Of a DNA stretch of 8,456 nucleotides, positions 1 through 5,785 are shown piece after piece. Source of the DNA: Acidimicrobiales bacterium (GTDB lineage: Bacteria > Actinomycetota > Acidimicrobiia > Acidimicrobiales > SHLQ01). Within the stretch, counting starts at the first letter, position 1, and every line of letters starts with the position of its first letter. The DNA is taken from positions 1 through 8,456 of the forward strand of contig JABDJW010000448.1 of NCBI GenBank assembly GCA_013002375.1, in the 5' to 3' direction. A model generated the notes under the pieces. The model was not told the DNA's origin, did not search any database, and was given only the letters and a program-made list of their open reading frames with translations. Position numbers and translations under genes: made by a program.

Positions 1-17
1 AAGTTACGATATATCGG

Positions 18-46
18 TTGGCTATCTGCGCCACATTGTCTATACT
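18..46 (+). promoter_or_regulatory. Sigma70-type promoter of the DUF454 gene
   Basis: A -35-like TTGGCT (18-23) and a -10-like TATACT (41-46) are separated by exactly 17 bases, which is the ideal housekeeping-sigma layout. Initiation six or seven bases after the -10 box would fall at 53-54, leaving a leader of only four or five bases before the ATG at 58. No Shine-Dalgarno sequence fits in so short a leader, so the transcript would be almost leaderless. The call rests on sequence match only. Confidence 0.6.
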
Positions 47-57
47 GTTGCCCAATT

Positions 58-420
58 ATGATAAATTTGTGGTTTTTATTAGGGACACTGTTTTTAGGAT
101 TAGGCTCAATCGGCATTTTCGTGCCGCTGCTGCCGACCACACCGCTGGTCATCCTGGCCGCGGCCTGTTTTGCCCGGTCATCGCCCCGCATGGATCAACG
201 ATTGCTCGACAATCGCGTCTTCGGTCCCCTCATTGTGGACTGGAACGAACATCGGGCTATCCCGATGCGGGCCAAGGTCCTCGCCGTCACCATGATCACC
301 GTGTTCGGGGGTTTGGCGATCGTTCTGGTCGACCCCGCCTGGGCCAAGCTTGCCCTCGGCGCGCTGTTCCTCAGCGTGATCGCCTGGCTCCTGACCCGGC
401 CGTCGCCACCAATGGCGTAA
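58..420 (+). CDS. DUF454 (YbaN-type) small inner-membrane protein
   Basis: This 120-residue protein matches the DUF454/YbaN family of small integral membrane proteins, whose function is unknown. Family hallmarks seen are the PLLPTTP motif at residues 23-29, CFARSSPR at 37-44, and FGP (55-57) followed by a Trp-containing segment. Hydrophobic stretches at about 3-21, 28-38, 74-92 and 97-113 suggest two to four membrane segments. The length is normal for the family. The ATG at 58 is chosen because the conserved hydrophobic N-terminus begins there and a promoter sits just upstream. The first 20 codons are strikingly AT-rich, with four TTA leucine codons (76-81, 94-96, 100-102), whereas the gene is GC-rich from about 121. 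It converges on the LCP gene with 27 bases between stops. Confidence 0.88.
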   Translation: MINLWFLLGTLFLGLGSIGIFVPLLPTTPLVILAAACFARSSPRMDQRLLDNRVFGPLIVDWNEHRAIPMRAKVLAVTMITVFGGLAIVLVDPAWAKLALGALFLSVIAWLLTRPSPPMA

Positions 421-455
421 GCCGCGCCGAGCGAGCGGGCAACCGCCTCAGCGGC
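421..455. terminator. Possible bidirectional hairpin between convergent genes
   Basis: Bases 421-425 (GCCGC) can pair with 451-455 (GCGGC), 429-431 (GAG) with 447-449 (CTC), and 435-438 (GCGG) with 443-446 (CCGC), closing on a GCAA tetraloop of the stable GNRA type. The stem has an internal loop and a bulge, and no T-run follows on either strand, so it is not a textbook intrinsic terminator. It spans the gap between the DUF454 stop and the LCP stop, where a shared terminator would be expected. Confidence 0.3.
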
Positions 456-1539
456 ACAACTCCACGGCCGATGGGCTGGGCAATGCCGCCAGGGCATTGC
501 GATCCCGCTGGGTCTCGGCCAGCAGTAGTGCGGCCGCGGCCGCGGCAACGTTGGGGCGAACCGTGAAGCCGGCGTGGCCGTCGACGCTCGCCTCGGACAA
601 GCCGGTGAGCTCGATGGTCCGGAAACCCTCGGACCCGATCTGCGACGCCATCGAGAACAGGTTGGCCAGCGACGTCGGGTCGAGCGCCTGGTCGACCGTC
701 AGATCATCGAACACGTCGGTGATGACCTGCAACCGGTCGACCCGGCCGTAGTCGGCGGCCAGAATCTGGGCATACCAAACAGGAGCAAAGCCGGCCTGTC
801 GGGCCAGCCGGGCAATGGCACCCTCGGGTTCCGACCACCCGTCGCCCGAGGTGTCCCTGCTCACGAGTTGCCGCGAACGCGCCAGCGCGACGGCCTCGGC
901 CCCATCCAGATCCTGGCAGCCCCGAGTAACGGCGAAGCCGGTCGAATCGTCGCGCACATCGGTTTCGAACCCCATGGCGATACCGCCCGACAAGTCGATC
1001 ATGCGGGCGAGCCCCGGCGAGTCGATCTCGATGTAGTGGTCGATCTGCACGTCGAACACCGAGCGAACCGCCCGCACCAGGCCCGACCGGTCGGCGCCGA
1101 AGTCGCCGAGCAACCTGCCGCCGCCGTCGGTCGACACGATGAGATCAGGGCTGAGGGGCAGCACGGTCACCAGCTCGCGTGCCGGGTTGATCCGCGCCAA
1201 CCCGATCGTGTCCATCGTCCCCTCATGGGTGCCGACCACCAGCAACGTGCGCCGGCTGTTGGCGGGCTGTTCCTGCACGCCGAGTTCGATCACCGGCAGA
1301 TCCGCCGCCTCACCCGTCGCCGATGATTCGGTGCCCGGCCCAGGGGTGCCGGCATCGTCGCCCGCCGGCGGGTTGGCCGGGGCCGCCACCGGCGCTTCCC
1401 CCAACCCCTCGATCGGTACCCGCTCGAGCTCGTCGGTCTGGAACATCAGATAGCCGAGGAACGCGCCGAACCCCAGCACCGGGATGACCAGCGCGGCCAG
1501 TATCGTCGTTCGCTTCCGTCGATCCTTCGCCGCTGTCAT
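448..1539 (-). CDS. Membrane-anchored LytR-CpsA-Psr (LCP) family protein, divergent active site
   Basis: LCP enzymes transfer glycopolymers from lipid carriers to peptidoglycan outside the membrane. This 363-residue protein has a basic N-terminus, one membrane helix at about 12-33, and a Pro/Gly/Ala-rich linker (48-80). An LCP-like domain spans about 97-260: LLVVGTHEG (99-107), MDT (109-111), DHYIEID (167-173), the DLSGG segment (182-186), LDGAEAVALARSR (211-223) and RQ (247-248). Two usually conserved arginines are absent: the Arg of the RSDT motif is Thr108, and the Arg of the PRD motif is Pro131. Both acidic residues (D110, D132) and R221/R223 remain. The start at 1539 is chosen because the membrane anchor begins there, although the frame stays open to 1737. 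There is no strong ribosome site, only a GGGA four bases before the start. It lies downstream of pirin on the same strand with a 110-base gap. Confidence 0.8.
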   Translation of the reverse strand: MTAAKDRRKRTTILAALVIPVLGFGAFLGYLMFQTDELERVPIEGLGEAPVAAPANPPAGDDAGTPGPGTESSATGEAADLPVIELGVQEQPANSRRTLLVVGTHEGTMDTIGLARINPARELVTVLPLSPDLIVSTDGGGRLLGDFGADRSGLVRAVRSVFDVQIDHYIEIDSPGLARMIDLSGGIAMGFETDVRDDSTGFAVTRGCQDLDGAEAVALARSRQLVSRDTSGDGWSEPEGAIARLARQAGFAPVWYAQILAADYGRVDRLQVITDVFDDLTVDQALDPTSLANLFSMASQIGSEGFRTIELTGLSEASVDGHAGFTVRPNVAAAAAALLLAETQRDRNALAALPSPSAVELCR

Positions 1540-1649
1540 GCCGTCCCGCTTGCCCGCTGCCGTTTGCCTTCCTCGCCCATCCTGCCCCAACGAAGCGACA
1601 GGCGCATCTCGAATTGATCCGGGTTCGTTCGGGAGAGCGGCGCGGCCCG

Positions 1650-2711
1650 TCAGGAGTCCCGGTTCTCGACCCGACCGTCGGCGTGGAGCGCGAACCGACC
1701 CTTGTCGGGACCGTGGTTCGGTGCCGCATCGGGCCACGGCCAGCCGCCGAACTGAGTGGCCTGATAGTCGGTGAACGCCTGCTGGACTTCGTCGCGGGTG
1801 TTCATCACGAACGGTCCGTACCGGGCGACCGGTTCGCCGATGGGGCGACCCTGCAGCATCATCACGCCGACCGGGCCGTCGCCGGCCACGATCGTCAGGT
1901 CGACCGACGCATCGACCAGCGCTCCGGTGCCGGCCGGCACCAGCTCGCCGTCGATGGTGACCGACGAACCCTCGAACACGTACAGCACCCGCTGGGTGTC
2001 CGATCCACCCCCCGGCAGGGAAGAGTCAGCCCCCGGCAGGGAAGAGTCAGCCGCCGGCAACGAGAGCTCGGCCCGAGCCTCGAAATCGAGGTGCCAGACC
2101 GCGACATCGGCTTCGGCCTTCGCCGCCCAGGAATCGGGTGGGGGAGGGGTGGCGGACGCATCGCCGAAGCGCCCCGCGATGACGGTGATCTCGCACCGGC
2201 GCCCGTCGGCATCCTTCTCGATCACCGTCGGCGTGCTCTCGGCCCACAACATCGTGAAGTAGGGCTCGACCATCTTGTCCGCGGCCGGCAGGTTCAACCA
2301 GATCTGGAAGAGCTCGGCCGGGTTCGGCGCGTCCTGGCGAAGGAGCGGGAACATCTCGGCGTGTTGCACGCCGCGGCCGGCCGTCATCCATTGGGTGTCA
2401 CCCCGCCCGAACCGTGCGGTCGCGCCCATCGAATCGGCGTGGTCGATCAAACCGGAGCGGACGTAGGTGATCGTCTCGAAGCCCCGGTGGGGGTGCTGCG
2501 GGAACCCGGGCACGACGTCGCCGTGGTACATGCTCCAACCGTCGGTGGCGCTGAAGTCCGAACCGATCTGGCGGCCGGCGAGTGAAGCCGCCGGCCCGAG
2601 ATCGGGCCGGCCCGGCGGGTAGTCGTCATGGTGGTGGGCGACGAACAGGAAGGGATCGATCGTCGGCCACTGCGCCCCGAGGGGGAAGGTCTGTTGCACC
2701 GCGCTGGTCAT
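1650..2711 (-). CDS. Pirin family protein (bicupin)
   Basis: Pirins are metal-binding bicupins. Some show quercetin 2,3-dioxygenase activity and others act as regulators, so the substrate here cannot be assigned. The 353-residue protein has the N-terminal cupin motif HPHRGFET at 73-80 and GRGVQHAE at 112-119. His73, His75, His117 and Glu119 match the four iron ligands of characterised pirins with nearly the same spacing. The C-terminal cupin (about 240-320) ends with the family hallmark GPFVMNT at 299-305 and a Trp-rich tail segment. Residues 217-237, between the cupins, contain three seven-residue units of the SLPGADS type, produced by a local DNA duplication. The ATG at 2711 lacks a clear ribosome-binding site. 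The gene is divergent from the serine-repeat gene (77 bases apart) and may be cotranscribed with the LCP gene. Confidence 0.9.
   Translation of the reverse strand: MTSAVQQTFPLGAQWPTIDPFLFVAHHHDDYPPGRPDLGPAASLAGRQIGSDFSATDGWSMYHGDVVPGFPQHPHRGFETITYVRSGLIDHADSMGATARFGRGDTQWMTAGRGVQHAEMFPLLRQDAPNPAELFQIWLNLPAADKMVEPYFTMLWAESTPTVIEKDADGRRCEITVIAGRFGDASATPPPPDSWAAKAEADVAVWHLDFEARAELSLPAADSSLPGADSSLPGGGSDTQRVLYVFEGSSVTIDGELVPAGTGALVDASVDLTIVAGDGPVGVMMLQGRPIGEPVARYGPFVMNTRDEVQQAFTDYQATQFGGWPWPDAAPNHGPDKGRFALHADGRVENRDS
2009..2071 (-). repeat. 21-bp tandem duplication inside the pirin gene
   Basis: Bases 2009-2029 and 2030-2050 are two identical 21-base copies. A partly matching third copy is at 2051-2071. 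The unit is a whole number of codons, so it adds seven residues (SLPGADS type) per copy and keeps the frame. It lies in the linker before the C-terminal cupin, where length changes are likely tolerated. Perfect identity of two copies suggests recent slippage or unequal exchange. Confidence 0.9.
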
Positions 2712-2753
2712 GGATGAGTCAACGACACAGCCCGAGCCGATATTCCGCGCCAG

Positions 2754-2782
2754 CAGACAAGCCGGGCCGGGAGTTCTATCGT
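2754..2782 (+). promoter_or_regulatory. Promoter of the serine-repeat gene, leaderless type
   Basis: A -35-like CAGACA (2754-2759) and a -10-like TATCGT (2777-2782) are 17 bases apart. Six bases after the -10 box lies the A of the ATG at 2789, so the predicted transcript starts on the start codon. No Shine-Dalgarno sequence lies at usable distance. The nearest purine run, at 2769-2773, is too far from the ATG. Confidence 0.55.
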
Positions 2783-2788
2783 GGCCGC

Positions 2789-3172
2789 ATGAGCCGTTCC
2801 TTCCGCAGCACCGGATCCATGCTCAGCGCCTTTTCGGCCAACTCGGTTGCGTCCGCCCAGTCGATCCTGTCCATCGGGTCCGTCGGAAGTATCTTGTCGG
2901 CCGGGTCGGCGGGGTCGATGCTCTCGGTGTACTCGGCGGGCAGCATCTTGTCGGTCGGTTCGGCGGGCAGCATCTTGTCGATCAGCTCGGCGGGCAGCAT
3001 CCTGTCGATCCGCAGCCGCGGCAAGATCCTCCATGTCGACAACCAGCCGATCGGCCCTCGCGAACCCAAGACCCGCCGACGGCTGGGCCTGGCCACCGCG
3101 GTCGCGGCCGTCGTGGCCACGACCGCCGTCGTCGCACCAAAGGCCTGGCGGGTCTATTCGCTCAGCCGATGA
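2789..3172 (+). CDS. Serine-triad nonapeptide-repeat protein with C-terminal membrane helix, function unknown
   Basis: I do not recognise a named family. The 127-residue protein opens with MSRSFR. An almost unbroken run to residue 75 then has serine at every third position. Six clean nine-residue units of type SAGSILSIG occupy 22-75, a degenerate seventh (with Lys and His in two serine positions) occupies 76-84, and a related unit lies at 7-15. Residues 7-74 contain no charged residue. A basic segment (KTRRR, 94-98) precedes one hydrophobic helix (about 99-116), and the tail is short and basic. There is no signal peptide, so it looks tail-anchored. The ATG at 2789 is chosen because the repeats begin there and a promoter places the transcript start on it; the frame is open upstream but with Arg-rich, non-repetitive sequence. 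It is divergent from pirin and its stop is 3 bases from the convergent amidohydrolase stop. A structural or filament-forming role is inference. Confidence 0.72.
   Translation: MSRSFRSTGSMLSAFSANSVASAQSILSIGSVGSILSAGSAGSMLSVYSAGSILSVGSAGSILSISSAGSILSIRSRGKILHVDNQPIGPREPKTRRRLGLATAVAAVVATTAVVAPKAWRVYSLSR
2852..3040 (+). repeat. 27-bp coding tandem repeats (nine-residue units)
   Basis: Seven consecutive 27-base units start at 2852, 2879, 2906, 2933, 2960, 2987 and 3014. The first six encode S-x-x-S-[IM]-L-S-x-x, and the last is degenerate. The units starting at 2933 and 2960 share an identical 21-base core, and the one at 2987 differs from it by one base. Earlier units are more diverged. This gradient suggests that the 3' part of the array was amplified more recently. 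Confidence 0.88.
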
Positions 3173-3175
3173 CAC

Positions 3176-4900
3176 CTAGATGCGGTCGACGCCGGTGTCG
3201 GTGGCCCGCAGGGTTCGGCCCGGGCGGGCGCCGGTGAGTTCGCCGTCGACCATCGTGACCTGGCCGGCCTTGATGGTCTGCAGGTAGCCGTCCACGTCTT
3301 GGAGCAACCGCTTGCCGCCGGCCGGAAGGTCGTGGACCATCCGGGGCCCGTGCAGGGTGAGGTTCTCGTGATCGATCACGTTGACGTCGGCCAGCATGCC
3401 GGGTTCGAGGCTGCCCCGATCGGGCATCGAGTAGGTGCGGGCCGGCCCCTGGGTGTACTTGTGCACCACGAGCTCAATGGGCAGTTTCTCGCCCCGGGTG
3501 CGGTCGCGGGTCCAGTGGGTGAGCATGTACGTGGGGAAGCTGGCATCGCAGATCAGGCCGCAGTGGGCACCCCCGTCGCCGAGCCCTACCACCGTGTTGG
3601 GGTGGGCCAACAGCTCACGGATCGCTTCGTGGTCGTGGTGCACGTAGTTGCCCAACGGCGAGAACATGAAGGCCTTGCCGTCGTCCTTCAGCAGCCAATC
3701 GAGCACGACCTCCTGCGGCCGGCGGCCTTCCCGATCGGCGATGGCCTGAGCGCTGGTTTCGGGCAGCGGTTCGTAGTCCGGCTCGGCACCGAGCTCGTAC
3801 ATCTGGTGCCACGCGGTGGCCAGCGCGATGGTGGCCTTCTGGGTGGTGTGCGGTTCCTCGTCCAGGAGTTGGGCCCGGAACTCGGGGTCGCGCAGCTTGG
3901 CCACCTTGGCCGCGAGGGGCAGCTCCCAGAGCGGCCGATACGACGGGTGGGCCATGAACGGGTGGAACGAGCTGCGCAGTCCGAACAACAAGCCGGTCGG
4001 GCGCACCGCGACCTGCGGGGTGATGGTTGCGCCGCCCTCGGCGTGGGCCGCTGCGGTGGCCAGCGCGTTCCGGTAGGCATCGGGCTCGAACGGTGACTGG
4101 GCCAGCGAGTAGGTGACCGGCACGCCCTTGGCCGACAGGTCGTGCAGCCAGGCCAGTTCTCCGGGGTCATGGGCGCCGTCGTCGGAGACGTACTGGAACA
4201 GGCCGCGCCCGACCCCGGCCAACGCGTCGGCAATGACGGCGAGCTCGTCGTCGGGGGCGAAGGTTCCGGGGATGTAGCCGTGCCGGCTGCGGTGCAGAAT
4301 CGTGCGTGACGTGGAGAAGCCGAAGCCGCCGTCGCGCACGCCCTGGGCGACGAGCTCGGCCATCTGCTGGTACTCGGCGGCGGTGAGCTCGTTGTCGTGG
4401 GCTCGCTCGCCCAGCACGTAGGCCCGCACCGCGCAGTGGGGGACCTGGGTGCCGACATCCATGGTGCGGTGCATCGACGACAGCGCGGTGAGGTATTCAC
4501 CGAACGATTCCCAGTCCCAGCTCATGCCTTCGTGCAGCGCGGTGCCGGGGATGTCCTCGACGCTCTCCATGAGCTCGATCAGGAAATCCTTGCCGTCCGG
4601 TCGCACCGGTGCGAAGCCCACGCCACAGTTGCCCATGATCACGGTGGTGACGCCGTGGTCGACCGACGGCTGCATGTCGGGATCCCACGTGGCCTGGCCG
4701 TCGTAGTGGGTGTGGACGTCGACCCATCCGGGCGCCACGATGGCACCGTCGGCATCGATCTCCTGCTTGCCCCTGGTGCCGACCGCTCCGACCTCGACGA
4801 TCTGGGTGCCGTCGATCGCCACGTCCGCGGTTCGAGGCGGCGCACCGGTTCCGTCGACCACCGTGCCCCCGCGTATCACCAGATCATGCATGGTCGTCAT
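3176..4900 (-). CDS. Amidohydrolase, N-acyl-D-amino-acid deacylase family
   Basis: Family members are zinc-dependent amidohydrolases that hydrolyse N-acyl-D-amino acids or related cyclic amides; the exact substrate is not evident. The 574-residue protein starts with the typical small beta domain (VIRGGTVVDGTG, 8-19). Metal-ligand motif HTH is at 63-65, within DVHTHYDGQ. NCGVGFAP (91-98) resembles the D-aminoacylase segment that supplies a Cys ligand. Candidate later ligands are His203 or His207, and the GDGGAH motif (441-446) holds the catalytic-type Asp442. A C-terminal PGMLADVNVID stretch (500-510) closes the beta domain, as is usual. The ATG at 4900 is favoured over the in-frame ATG at 4891 because a -10-like hexamer lies six bases upstream of it. 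It is divergent from the phosphotransferase with 17 bases between starts, and convergent with the serine-repeat gene. Confidence 0.88.
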   Translation of the reverse strand: MTTMHDLVIRGGTVVDGTGAPPRTADVAIDGTQIVEVGAVGTRGKQEIDADGAIVAPGWVDVHTHYDGQATWDPDMQPSVDHGVTTVIMGNCGVGFAPVRPDGKDFLIELMESVEDIPGTALHEGMSWDWESFGEYLTALSSMHRTMDVGTQVPHCAVRAYVLGERAHDNELTAAEYQQMAELVAQGVRDGGFGFSTSRTILHRSRHGYIPGTFAPDDELAVIADALAGVGRGLFQYVSDDGAHDPGELAWLHDLSAKGVPVTYSLAQSPFEPDAYRNALATAAAHAEGGATITPQVAVRPTGLLFGLRSSFHPFMAHPSYRPLWELPLAAKVAKLRDPEFRAQLLDEEPHTTQKATIALATAWHQMYELGAEPDYEPLPETSAQAIADREGRRPQEVVLDWLLKDDGKAFMFSPLGNYVHHDHEAIRELLAHPNTVVGLGDGGAHCGLICDASFPTYMLTHWTRDRTRGEKLPIELVVHKYTQGPARTYSMPDRGSLEPGMLADVNVIDHENLTLHGPRMVHDLPAGGKRLLQDVDGYLQTIKAGQVTMVDGELTGARPGRTLRATDTGVDRI

Positions 4901-4905
4901 TGTGG

Positions 4906-4912
4906 CACGCTG
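4906..4912. promoter_or_regulatory. Overlapping reciprocal -10 elements of a divergent promoter
   Basis: On the + strand CACGCT (4906-4911) ends six bases before the GTG at 4918. On the - strand CAGCGT (complement of 4907-4912) ends six bases before the ATG at 4900. The key -11A of one strand (4907) is opposite the -7T of the other, and 4911 is the mirror case, so one base-pair set serves both directions. A TTG-containing hexamer (TTGCTC on the - strand, complement of 4930-4935) sits 17 bases from the - strand -10. No convincing -35 is seen for the + direction. Confidence 0.5.
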
Positions 4913-4917
4913 GAGCG

Positions 4918-5739
4918 GTGGCCGAACAAGAGCAACCGCGCGAGGAGGTCTTGTTCGGTGGTGTGGCCAACGCCGGAGCCGTCGTGCGGGTCGGCGAGCA
5001 TGTGCTGCGGCCATCGAACCCCCACTCGAGAGCAATTCACGCCTATCTACGAGCGCTTCGCGACGCGGGCTTCGAGGGGGCCTGCTGCCCGGTCGGCATC
5101 GACCCGGACGGGCGTGAACGCCTCGAGTACGTGCCCGGCGACGTGCCGGTCAGCCCCTACCCCGAATGGGCCCGTTCGGACGCCGCCCTGGTGTCGGTGG
5201 CGCGGCTGCTGCGCAGGATGCACGATGCGGTGCCGGCGTTCGATCCTTCCGGGCGGGCGTGGAGTACCGAGCTGGCCGATCCCACGCCGACCGCCGGAAC
5301 CAGTGGCACCGTGATGAGCCACAGCGATGTCTGCCTCGAGAATGTGGTGTTTCGCAACGGCGAGGCGGTGGCCATCCTCGACTTCGACTTCGTGGCCCCC
5401 GGTCGGCGAACCTACGATGTCGCCGCGTTGGCCCGCATGTGTGTTCCGATCGACGACGATGTGAACATGGCTCGGCAAGGGTGGCTCGCCGTCGACCGTC
5501 CGGCCCGATTGCGGATGGTGGCCGATACCTACGGCCTCGACGCCGACGGGCGGGCCGAGGTGCTCGAGTGCCTGACCGCCACGTTCGCCAAAGGCGGCGA
5601 GTTCGTCCGCCGGCGGGCCGAAGCGGGCGAGCCGGGATTCGTGCAAATGTGGGCCGACATGGGGGGTCAGGAACGATTCGATCGGCGCCGGCGGTGGTGG
5701 GCTGATGCTCGCCCGACGTTCGAGAAAGCGATGGCATAG
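4918..5739 (+). CDS. APH-fold phosphotransferase family protein
   Basis: This 273-residue protein has the aminoglycoside-phosphotransferase/choline-kinase fold signature. The Brenner-type catalytic motif is HSDVCLEN at 135-142 (Asp137 as base, Asn142 for metal), and the metal motif is DFD at 155-157. The N-terminal lobe has VVRVGEHVLRP (22-32), where Arg31 stands at the place where the ATP-contacting Lys is usual. From memory, actinobacterial relatives with this N-terminus are annotated phosphotransferase or, loosely, trifolitoxin-immunity-like; neither gives a substrate. The start is a GTG at 4918, chosen because a -10-like hexamer sits six bases upstream and the conserved region begins soon after. 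A TTG at 4900 would add six residues. It is divergent from the amidohydrolase, sharing its promoter region, which suggests co-regulation. An antibiotic resistance role is not supported by anything seen. Confidence 0.83.
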   Translation: MAEQEQPREEVLFGGVANAGAVVRVGEHVLRPSNPHSRAIHAYLRALRDAGFEGACCPVGIDPDGRERLEYVPGDVPVSPYPEWARSDAALVSVARLLRRMHDAVPAFDPSGRAWSTELADPTPTAGTSGTVMSHSDVCLENVVFRNGEAVAILDFDFVAPGRRTYDVAALARMCVPIDDDVNMARQGWLAVDRPARLRMVADTYGLDADGRAEVLECLTATFAKGGEFVRRRAEAGEPGFVQMWADMGGQERFDRRRRWWADARPTFEKAMA

Positions 5740-5751
5740 CGATGGCCGTGG

Positions 5752-5782
5752 TGGCGCTGACCGTGACCGTCGACGAGCGCCA
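5752..5782. terminator. Possible bidirectional hairpin between convergent genes
   Basis: TGGCGCT (5752-5758) and AGCGCCA (5776-5782) form a perfect seven-base inverted repeat around a 17-base loop. It lies wholly in the 46-base gap between the phosphotransferase stop and the aminotransferase stop, where a shared terminator is expected. There is no T-run on either side and the loop is long, so its strength is doubtful. Confidence 0.35.
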
Positions 5783-5785
5783 GAC

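Noticed and set aside
528..543. GGCCGC-type simple repeat
   Set aside because: It encodes an alanine run near the C-terminus of the LCP protein, which is common in GC-rich genes.
1540..1737. Upstream extension of the LCP frame to an ATG at 1737
   Set aside because: The extra 66 residues are Arg/Gly-rich, overlap the end of pirin and would place the membrane anchor inside the protein. The ATG at 1539 directly precedes the anchor.
2582..2788. Upstream extension of the serine-repeat frame to 2582
   Set aside because: The added part is Arg/Gly/Pro-rich, lies antisense to pirin and lacks the repeat pattern. The -10-like box points to 2789.
2852..3040. CRISPR-like or intergenic tandem array
   Set aside because: The units are contiguous, 27 bases and codon-phased, with no spacers, and lie inside a coding frame.
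2776..3120. Open antisense frame over the serine-repeat gene, with its own DKMLPAEP-like repeats
   Set aside because: Its third codon positions coincide with those of the + strand frame, so high GC there keeps both open. The + frame has the promoter-positioned ATG, the regular Ser triads and a membrane helix, while the antisense frame has none of these.
4885..4892. CATGCATG palindrome near the amidohydrolase start as an operator
   Set aside because: It is only eight bases, lies within coding sequence around two ATG codons, and has no second copy or other support.
4901..5035. Extension of the amidohydrolase frame to 5035
   Set aside because: It would overlap the phosphotransferase start and add an Arg/Pro-rich stretch before the family-typical beta-domain N-terminus.
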